Of a stretch of 64,000 nt of DNA, positions 50,301 through 62,300 are shown in pieces. The position numbers were made by a program, and so were the translations under genes. The DNA is from Flabesymbios commensalis. Its lineage: Eukaryota > Annelida > Polychaeta > Terebellida > Flabelligeridae. The notes under the pieces are model-generated. The model saw only the letters and a list, made by a program, of their open reading frames with translations, had not been told where the DNA came from and made no database searches. How positions within the stretch are numbered: the stretch's first letter is position 1; each line of letters starts with the position of its first letter. Location of the stretch: positions 70,744,427 to 70,808,426 of the forward strand of contig OZ024909.1 in assembly GCA_964017125.1 (NCBI GenBank), written 5' to 3'.

Positions 50301-53300
50301 AATGGTTCAAAATTATGGGGCGATATGTGCCTGTGGCGGCCATTTTTGATTTTCTCTAATAAAACTTTTCCCCCATCCCCTATCCCACCTTACAGACCAA
50401 TACCCAGTGGAATCAGCTGAAATTAGCTTCCTACAAATTTGTTCACAGATTGGCTAAAATATTGGCTCATTTCGGGTTACTATACATACACACATTAATT
50501 ACTAATCTAACGACTCAGCCACCCATGTGAGAACACACATAACCTACACACACACATTAATTACTAATCTAACGACTCAGCCACCCAAGTGAGAACACAC
50601 ATAGCCTACACACACACATTAATTACTAATCTAACGACTCAGCCACCCACGTGAGAACACACATAGCCTACACACACACATTAATTACTAATCTAACTAC
50701 TCAGCCACCCACGTGAGAGCACACATAGCCTACACTCACACATTAATTACTAATTCAACTACTCAGCCACCCACGTGATAACACACATAACCTACACTCA
50801 CACATTAATTACTAATTCAACTACTCAGCCACCCACGTGATAACACACATAACCTACACACACAAACATTAATTACTAATCTAGCGACTCAGTCCCCCAC
50901 GTGATATCACACATAAACTACACACCTACAATCACAACTAATCTTATGTTACCACAGAAAGGAGAGGGAGAATCAACGGCGGCAGAGCAGCATCGACTGT
51001 TAGTTTCAAACTAATTGTCAGAAATGAGGACAACATCCCAGTTCGAAGCAAATTTGACGAGTCATGGCAAATGCCCACTCGTACTATTGGGTGAGTTTAG
51101 TAATAAATCAAACAATAATATATATAATAATATCCCTTAATGCACTATATAACATAATTAAATTTCTGACCCAGTTGAAGTTGTGCTTCGCTACCGCAAA
51201 TTAAAACCCACAAATTAAATTGGGTGAAAAATAATTTTATAGGTACAATTCGACTCAAAATATACCTCAATCTTGCAATTTTTTTTTGTAAGACAATCAG
51301 AAAGGGACAGCCCCTTTCAGCGCGGGAATCGGTTTTAGACGTCACATTCTGACGTGTATTAAGGTCAGAATCTGACGTCTAAAGTCTATGCCCGCACTGA
51401 AAGAATTAAACAATTATATTGACAGTAGACATACATGTAGGCATAGCTATTCAAAGAAAGCACACAGAGTTAGCTAAGACATTTTTGATTATTTCTGATT
51501 GAAAAACACCAACTTTGGTCTCCATATTTTACAAAACAGTATTTCAGCGCTAATTATGGGCTAAGTGATAATTGCTATTGCTGGTGATCTATCTCTCCGC
51601 AGCTATTATTGTCAATAATTTGGTACCTTAACCATAATCATGATATGGGCATCAGTGTAGTGCTTTCTGGGTACAGATGTGTCCCGCTGCTCGTACACAG
51701 AGGACTACTCTTTTAAACCCCTTGAAAAAGTCACCTATGTGAATATTGCCTAAATAATATTAGGCAATTACTATTATTGCGAATGTTTTTTATTTCGGAT
51801 GTTTTATATGTAGATTTACATAGACCATTATAACCTTTATCTAGCTTGACCTTTTATATGACAGAGAGAATGGGCAGGTTACAGTACCAGTCACACTTAA
51901 GGATACGATCACCACATGGGTGGTGCAGGCTGTAGGAGTGTCACCAACCAAAGGCATGTGTGTACATCATCCAATTAACATCAAAGTGTTTAAAAGGACA
52001 TTCCTCAAAGTAGACCTACCACGCAGTGCAATTCGTCTAGAGCAACTCGAAGTGAAGGCAACACTCTATAATTACGCTAATTCAAGAATTGGCGTAAGTA
52101 TTATTACTACTTTATTTTTTAATAACAATACTGCATTTAATTTCTTTTTCGGAAGACACAGGTAGCCTATAGTTATTCTGTTAATTACTGGCTTTGTATC
52201 GCCCTCAAAACTGTTTTATTTTTGCGTTCTTATTCTTATTGCGTTCTTAAACTTAAACAATTTGAAGAATTTACATGTATGTGTGCGCCATTTTGTAGCA
52301 CCAGTTCACACGATGTACCTCAGTTTAGTCTATTTTCTATAGTTTATCCGCAGCTGTGAATATTTGAAGCCCGTGTGTGCGATATTTCACAACGAGAAAA
52401 AAATTTGCAGATGCAAAATTTCCCAGACTTCAAAAAGCACAAGTGACTTTCGAAACGTGTACCCCAATGGACTCCAGGAACTAGCTAAAACTCGCATTCA
52501 ATGTAAATCATCCTGGCTGTAGTTCATCCGACGATGGAGGATGGTCCACAATGTTTCTTCCCCATCCACGTGTGAAAGTCAGTATTGTGGGGAGCCTCCG
52601 TGACCGAGAGGTAGCGTGCTCGGCCTCAGACCGCCAGGGCTCGAATTTCGAATTCTGTGTCTGGAGGACAGTGTCATCTCAATCATCTCACCAGCCTCAG
52701 GAGGTTCTCCTGGCCCAGTTTAGCCTATATGTGCACAAAGGTGGCCTAAAGCCCGATTCATTTCATTTCATTTCATTTCCGACGATGGAGGATGGTCCAC
52801 AATGAAAGATTTTCAAAAGTAAGAGCATTTGGCATGCAACTATGGTAACGAAGTCCTGAGAACCGAAATGAAATTAATGGGCTTATTATATAGATGGGCG
52901 TCATAATTAGAAATCTACTATATGTCAAATGGTGTTACTTTTGAACAATACGATATTATTTTACGAAACGTGCCAAATGAAAAGAAAATAGTGTTTACAA
53001 AATTATCTGAAAATCTCTTAAGAATTGACTGAATAATCGACGAAAATCTAACTTTTATTTTGGACAATCCTCCACCGTTGGACAAAATATAAGCGCTGCT
53101 GCTGCTACTGAGATTTCCTGCCGATAGTTCGTTTTGACTTTCTAAAATGCCTTAACCTTTAACCCTTAAAGCGCTGAATTTGTTTATATAAACCATGGAG
53201 ACCAAAGGTTTTTTTTTCAATTTGAAGTCATCATAAATGTCTTAGTTAGCTCTTTCCAATTCATTTGAATACCTATGTTTTGGGCTACGGCCATTGTAAA

Positions 53301-56300
53301 CATTTTTACTCTTACAGTGCGGGGATCGACTTTAGTCGTCAAAATCTGACGCCCGTAGATAAATTTATTGGTCATTTGCTAATTAACATTGATTTTGCAG
53401 GCTATATTGAATCTGGAGGCGAATGATAACGTATGTTACGGAGCAAGATCTGGACAGGATACTGAAGATATCCGGGTGGAGATCGAACCTGGTCAGTCAC
53501 GTGTCATCACCTGGCCAATCATACCATTAGAAGCTGGAAACGCGATACTGAAGATTAAAGCCTACACGACTGCTGAGAATGATATCGTGGAGAAAGTCCT
53601 GGTTGTTATTGTAAGCTACTCATAACAAAATTGGGGATATAAGCCCAAATACTCTGTTGTAGTTGTAGTTTTCAAAATACTACACTGGTCATATTAGTCA
53701 TAAGTTTATTATAATTTTTTAGTATTCAAATATGTGAATACATTTGTGAATACATCCTTACAGCCACAAATACATAGTTTGTTAAACAGTTTGCTTTAAG
53801 ATGTTCATAATCAAACTTCATACAGTTATGTTAAATATTATTTTGTACTATTTTTTGGTCAATTACGATACTGTTCTTATATCTGTTCTGGATCAAATCA
53901 AAGAGTACAACAATTGGATTGAAATGCACACAAATTGGGCACTATACAAACCAAAATGGCATCTATACACGTCTGTATGTAATTCAAAAAGGGGTAAAAT
54001 TTCGATTGATAAAGATTTATTTATTTCTCATGTGTGTATTGTTCCTATATATGGTATACAGCCACCCGGGAAACCGAAGACTACAACAAAAACGATCGTG
54101 TTAGATCCACTGGATATCCTGTCCGGACGTAATCGACGAGATGTAGGCCCACCGGATAGTAAGTGATGAAAATTAGTATAATCGTTTTTAATTCGGTTTA
54201 TGGACTGATCAAATTACTGGTATTGGGGAAATATAAAAGTTTTGCACATGTATGGTCTCAGATTAATAAATACGAGTACTTTACACCCAGTTAAAGTTGT
54301 GGGTCGCGGTAGCTAGACTAGAGTGTTATTTCTGGTTTCATCAGTAATTATATGTATTTGCTGTAATATATGACACTGTAATATATGACACTGTAACATA
54401 CATATCACATTTGAATGATATTGTACAGTGTGTTTTTTGCTGTACAATACGTAATGTACTGCAAGCTATATCTCACATTTGAATCATACACAGTGTGTAT
54501 TTTGCTGTACAATACGTAATATATGACTGTAAACTATATATATCTCACATTTTAATCATATACAGTGTGTATTTTGCTGTACAATACGTAATATATGACT
54601 GTAAACTATATATTTCTCACATTTGAATCATACACAGTGTGTATTTTGCTGTACAATACGTAATATATGACTGTAAACTATATATATCTCACATTTGAAT
54701 CATACACAGTGTGTGGTTTGCTGTATATTACGTAATATATGACTGTAAACTATATATATCTCACATTTGAATAATACACAGTGTGTGGTTTGCTGCATAA
54801 TACGTAACATTTGACACTGTAAACTATATATCACATCTGAATCATATTATACAGTGTGTATTTTGCTGTACAATACGTAATACATGACACTGTAAACTAT
54901 ATATCACATTTGATTCATATCATGCCGTATGTGGTTTGCTGTACAATACTTAATATATGACACTGTAAACTATATATCACATTTAAATCATATCATGCCG
55001 TGTGTGGTTTGCTGCATAATACGTACCATATGAAGAGTAGACTATCTTTAAAGTGCATATCACACTATCACGCATTCGATTACGACCTTGGCACATCGTA
55101 GTCGACATTGGGACAGCGATCACGCCAGGTTAAAGTACCACGAACGTGATAAAAACACATTTGAAGTGCTTATTAAAAATGTATGAAAAATTGAATAAAT
55201 CAACCAAATAAGCAATAATTTTCACTAATAATCACTTATATTGATTCACCAGATATCAAAACTAGAACTCATGTGAACCTGACCATGCCAGCTGAGGCGA
55301 TCCCAGGATCTGAGCGCTGCTTTTTGACTCTCACAGGTGAGATCCTTCTGATCAATTCTATTAATGTAAAAGGTGATCTATCACCCCTTATATGGTATGA
55401 ATAATTATGTCCTTATATGGGGTGATTGGCTATCATGTGACCCTCTCAGAGGGTCACATGATAGCCAATCACCCCATATATGGGGTGATTGGCTATAATG
55501 TGGCTCTCTCAGAGGGTGATATGATAGCCAATCACCCCATATAAGGAAACACTTGTGCCCCATCTTGTGGCAACTTTAATTTATTTGTCACAAATTTATT
55601 CATACTATATAAGGGGTGATAGATCACCTTTATCTTCCAGCCAGCCAACCTGCTTGTTTTAGCTGTTATCTTTATTGTTTATTTACATGTCGCTTGTACT
55701 AGATCATCAGAGCTAATCTTATATTTTACTCTGTGCGACTTAATATAAAATATATTGTTCACATTAGCTGAGCCCGAGTTAGAATTAGTCATCAATGCCA
55801 GTGATACTGTTACATACAACGATACTCATGATACTGTCACATGGTTACAAACAACCTGAATCTACATTCAATTACGAAAATGTCTGATGCGCGAAACAGC
55901 GATTAGTTTTGTGTTTTGTGGTGACTCTGGATTAGCCCTTAAAGCGCTGATATGTTATTGTACAAAGCATGAAAACCAAAGGGTTTCCACCAATTTGAAA
56001 TCATGATAAATGTCTTACTCAGCTGTTTTCCATTCATTTGAATACTTATGTCAATGACGAAAGAATATTACTATTTATGGAAAATAGATAGGCTACCTTT
56101 TGAATTGAAAAAAAAATATATTAACAGAGCTGATTGAAATTTACTTGATATCTTACATATACCGTTCCATCAGGTTAACCTTTTCAGTGCAGGGGTCGAC
56201 ATTAGGCGTCAGAATATGAGTCTACAGTCGATCCCCGCGCCGAAATAGTAAAATATGTATAATGGTCGGTAGACCCATAGCATAGGTATTCAAATGAAGC

Positions 56301-59300
56301 AGACATAGTTAACCAAGACATTTATGCTTTCAAATTGAAGAAAGTCCTTTGGTCTCCATGGTTTATATATTTCAGCGCTTTAAAGGCTTACTGAAATATC
56401 TTAAATCACATTAATGTTCCAGGAAAAGTAATGGGACCTGTGGTGGAGCAGCTCTTGGCAGCCGATGGACTAAATCATCTAATTCGGCTTCCTAGAGGGT
56501 GTGGCGAACAGACCCTTATTAGACTGGGACCTCTGGTGTACGTGGCGAAATATTTGAGAGCGTCAGGACAAACAGGCGACAGAGAACAAAACATACATAA
56601 TAAGATCAGATCAGGTAACAAAGCATGCAAAATAATACAAATGTGGTCAGCCTTTGATGTCATCAGACCAAGTTATCCGCATGCCGATAGAAGTCAGGCA
56701 CATGTTCCTTTATATAGTCAGCCTTAGTTGATATTAAACCTAAGTCAGACACACGTCACTGTATTATAATCTGGCTTAGTTGGTACTAAACCTAAGTCAG
56801 GTACATGTCATTATATATAGTCAGCCTTAGATGATATTAAATCTAAGTCAGACACACGTCACTGTATTATAATAAGCCTTAGTCAGGACATGTCATTATA
56901 TATATATATAGTCAACCTTAGATGATATTAAAGCTATTGACCACTCTATGTACGTTTCTGGTTTTAGTTGTATATCAGATGCCTCTGTCTATATAATCAG
57001 CGTGGTGCCTACTGAGTACAGATGTGTCCCACTGTTGTTGAGTCCCGCTGTCCTTTAAACCTAAGTCAAACTATATCACTTATATCAACCAGATGCATTA
57101 TTGCACTATTTTAGGAAGATATCGTCTTTTGTATTTAGTTTTTACGGGTTTCCTTTAATATGCATTTTAACCAATATCTTCATAAAATAGCCAGATAATA
57201 TTCAGTGTCATTTAACATTATACTTCAGTCAGGCACATATTATACGAGATATAGTCAGCCTTTAATCGCATTACATCTAGTCAGGCACATGTTATATAAT
57301 CAGCCTTAGATAACATTACATCTAGTCAGGCACATGTTATATAATCAGCCTTAGATCACATTACATCTAGTCAGGTCCATGTTATATAGTCAGCCTTAGA
57401 TCACATTACATCTAGTCAGGTACATGTTATATAGTCAGCCTTAGATAACATTACATCTAGTCAGGTCCATGTTATATAGTCAGCCTTAGATCACATTACA
57501 TCTACATCTAGTCAGGTACATGTTATATAGTCAGCCTTAGATCACATTACATCTAGTCAGGTACTAATACATCTAGTACATGTTAAATAGTCAGCTCTAG
57601 ATCACATTACATCTAGTCAGGTACATGTTATATAGTCAGCCTTAGATCGCATTACATCTAGTCAGGTACATGTTATAAAGTCAGCCTTAGATCGCATTAC
57701 ATCTAGTCAGGTACATGTTATATAGTCAGCCTTAGATAACATTACATCTAGTCAGGTACTAATACATCTAGTACATGTTAAATAGTCAGCTCTAGATCAC
57801 ATTACATCTAGTCAGGTCCATGTTATATAGTCAGCCTCAGATCACATTACATCTAGTCAGGTACATGTTATATAGTCAGCCTTAGATCGCATTACATCTA
57901 GTCAGGTACTAATACATGTAGTCAGGTCCATGTTATATAGTCAGCCTTAGATCGCATTACATCTAGTCAGGTACTAATACATGTAGTCAGGTCCATGTTA
58001 TATAGTCAGCCTTAGATCACATTACATCTATTCAGGTACATGCTATATAGTCAGCCTTAGATCGCATTAGATCTAGTCAGGTACATGTTATATAGTCAGC
58101 CTTAGATCGCATTACATCTAGTCAGGCACATGCTTTATAGTCAGCCTTAGATAACATTACATCTAGTCAGGTACATGTTATATAGTCAGCCTTAGATCAC
58201 ATTACATCTAGTCAGGTGCATGTTATATAGTCAGCCTTAGATCGCATTACATCTAGTCAGGTACATGTTATAAAGTCAGCCTCAGATCACATTACATCTA
58301 GTCAGGTACATGTTATATAGTCAGCCTCAGATCACATTACATCTAGTCAGGTACATGTTATATAGTCAGCCTTAGATCACATTACATCTAGTCAGGTACA
58401 TGTTATATAGTCAGCCTTAGATAACATTACATCTAGTCAGGTTCATGTTATATAGTCAGCCTTAGATCACATTACATCTAGTCAGGTACATGTGATAAAG
58501 TCAGCCTCAGATCACATTACATCTAGTCAGGTACATGTTATATAGTCAGCCTTAGATCATATTACATCTAGTCAGGTACATGTTATATAGTCAGCCTTAG
58601 ATAACATTACATCTAGTCAGGTGCATGTTATATAGTCAGCCTTAGATCGCATTACATCTAGTCAGGTACTAATACATGTAGTCAGGTACATGTTATAAAG
58701 TCAGCCTCAGATCGCATTACATCTAGTCAGGTACATGTTATATAGTCAGCCTGAGATCGCATTACATCTAGTCAGGTCCATGTTATATAGTCAGCCGCAG
58801 GGTTGACAGACGCTTGTAGACAGGCGCATTTTTTATAGTCAACACTAGATAACATTACATCTAGTCAGGTACATGTTATATAGTCAACACTAGATAACTT
58901 TACATCTAGTCAGGTCCATGTTATATAGTCAGCCGCAGGGTTGACAGGCGCTTGTAGACAGGCGCATGTTTTATAGTCAGCACCAGATAACATTACATCT
59001 AGTCAGGTACATGTTATATAGTCAGCTGTAGATAGATATTATATCTAGTCTTGGAACTTCAAATTATATTGGACGTGATGATTAGAGCTATAATACTCTC
59101 GTTGATTTGCAGGTGTAAATCATGAAATGCAGTACCGCAGACCCGGTGGTGGATTTGCAGTTTGGACTACTAGAAGCCCAAGTACATGGTAAGATAGGGA
59201 AAGCGAAAACTACATGTTTATCTGAGTGCTGTATGAGAAACATAGCACTTAACATGATAACTGTGATTGATTCGGTTAATAAAATGGATTAAATGCGACT

Positions 59301-62300
59301 ATTGTCGTCTAATGATTCAAGCTGAAGTTTAACGACTAACGAAGATTAAACGGAAACATGAAGGCTTAGTAATACTGACTAAAATTAAAGACAAAAACTA
59401 GCCAGTTTAAGGCTTGGATTTAAAACAAACAGTCCAGCCGTCTTGAGTTTTTAAGAATAGGCGAGTTCAAGGCTTACTTGAATGTTGAACATTGCGGAAA
59501 CTGATGCCTTGATCTCATCAAATTCAGGTTAACAGCATTCGCCGTGAAAATCTTCTCTCAAGCTCGGGATTTCAATATATTGGACGGTGATCCGGATGCC
59601 ATAGTGTGTACAGCGGCGGACTGGATGTCACAGCAACAAAAACCAGAAGGAAATTATTTTGATGGTTATAGAGTACACCATCGTGAAATGACGGTATGTA
59701 TACAACTACAAATGATAAACTGTATAATACCACCGAAGCTCGCTGTGGATGCTTGTAAACCAGGGCTTTATTGTGACAAAACTCAATATTTCTCTAGTTC
59801 TATAGTTTGAAAGCATTGAGGGTCAAAACATGCATCGAATAATTTATTTCATCTCAAAAATCTCAAGAATTGAATCCGATTATTCAGTTCTGGAAGGCTG
59901 AACACATAATTATAATGTTTTATTAATTTAAGTATCTAATGCTAATTATTCATTTAATTACTAATTGTTCAGTTGGGTCTTGTATTATTTATTTCAAAAA
60001 TACTCCTGCACCCCCTCCCTCTGAATATCAAATGGTGGCCTTCTGAGATATTGAGGTAAACAACTTCTTGACCTGAATTTCTTGGCCAGAAAGAAATACC
60101 TCAAATACGGTAAATCCGTACAACAGAATATTCTCGGGTTCGGATCTACGAATCTATCGAATTCCGTTCTTTTTCTGTCACTGAAGGGATACGTTTTGGC
60201 GCTTCTCTGGCCAGTGCTCAAGCTAACACATGCTTAACAATCTATCACCCCAGTTTGTCAGTATATTTGACACTCCCATTGACATAATGTATTAAACCCA
60301 AAATGTCTTTTACAGCAAGGTTTTTTTGATGGAAATATTATATATATGATCCAATGAGTCAGGAAATGCCGGATGCTAAATTTTATATGTTGAGCATTTT
60401 TTTTAATTAGCATAATTAGCATATTTAATGAGGTAAATTGGGGACCCGCCTTTATCGGAGCCCCAATCAACACATTACACACAAATTCTGGTTAACTTTG
60501 CATTTGTTCAAGCATAATACAAATGTCAAACATACTATCATCATTTTTGAAAAATAAAAAAATGGCTGACATCCGCCATTTTGAATTTGCATTTTTAATT
60601 AGTATTTTGCCACTCTCATTGACATAAAGTGTTAAACCCAAAATGTCTTTTACTGCAAGGTTTTTTGATGGAAATAATATTTATATGATCCAAGGAGTGA
60701 GAAAATGGTGGATGCTAATATTATATGTTTAGCAAATTTCTAATTAGCATAATTAGCATATTTAATGAGGTGAATTAGGGACTCGCCTATATCAAAAGGG
60801 TCAATGTCCGATCAACACTAACTTTCTTTGCATTTTGCAAGCATAATAACAATGTCAAGCATAATTTCAACATTTTTCAAAAATACAAATGGCTGATATC
60901 CGCCATTTTGAATATATGCATATGTAATTAGGTCTTTTCAGGACCAATATCATAATCCTTGATGAACTTGATGAACTTAAGGTTTGACACATACGTTTTT
61001 ACATAATTATGATAATAACCTTGCTTGCCTTGGTTACACTCAGAATATTGATATAAAATTGATACAACGCTTTTAAGAATAAAATCAAAATGGCCGCCAA
61101 AACTAATATCGTTTTTTTTGTAAAATAAGCTGAGTCGCGGATATTGCCATATAAATCAACATGGAAATACTTCTGTTTTGACACAAATCACATGATCAGC
61201 TCATTGATGTAGTATGGTAGGCTACTTTTATTTTAAAAAAATCACACAGCTATCATGTTCAACTGCAATATTCAACAAAACTGCTATGCGTAGGCCTACT
61301 TCCAAATAATGATATTAAAAATACAAGATGTGTTTACGAGTTTACCCCAGAAATTATGAAGCGTCATACACACACCTGGCTTCATCAAGATGACCAAATA
61401 TAAGATGGGTGGCTGTTCGACAGACAGAATACCTGCCAATATGTCATGAACAAGCAAGAAAATCTGCATAGCTTTTCAATACCATTATGGTGGATGAGTG
61501 ATTTTTCCTACCTCTAAATCACATTGCAGGCTGGAGTGGACACGCATTCAATACTAGAGTCTCGGTGACCTCTACCTATATTAGTAGGTTAGGCCTATTT
61601 CGGATTTGTGAATATTCGAGGTCGTTATCGTGAAAATTGAAGCTGCCTTCTCGGCTTCACCACAAAACACCAATCCTCAAAACTCTGGTATCAAAGGATT
61701 GTTGTTATATTGTTTCATCACACAAAGACAGTAATTTTTTTATTCTCTTTACATATGGCCAGTATTGAAGGATTTATTTCAATCTTCAAGTAGAAGCACC
61801 TGTCTGCGGCTTTCGACACTATTGATCTTACCTTACACTAACTGACAAATTGTCTTCTGTTTCTAATCCTTTTACATTGATACCACAACGGTCTGTACTG
61901 GGCCCTTCACCAGTGTTCACTGCTGTTCAGGCTTTCCACTTCTCAACACTGTTATATTATTTCTGGACATGGTTTGAGTCATCATCTTTATGCAGATGAC
62001 ACTCAATTCACATCTCACTATCCACTGAGAATGCTCAGCAATCGTTGGTGAAACTATACAGAGGTGTGTCATGAGTGTCTTTGACTGGATGACTCAAGCC
62101 AAGTTAAACATCAATCCGATTAAAACCGAATTCCTTCTAATTGGTTGTGAATTTCAACGACAAAGTTTATCCATATTTCCCCTTCCAAACATACCAAGCA
62201 GATTTGCAAAGAGACTGGGAGTCCTATTTGAAAAGATATTTTTTTTCGCCAAGATATATCTCAAGCGCGTATAGTGCCTGTCTCTATTATATTCGGGATA

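Noticed and set aside
53801-54061. Open frame continuing upstream of exon 21
   Set aside because: Composition is that of an AT-rich intron and C3 alignment begins at the acceptor; treated as chance read-through.
56615-56727. Extension of exon 23 past its donor to a stop
   Set aside because: GTAACA at 56615 is a usable donor, exon 24 joins in phase, and the extension has no family match.
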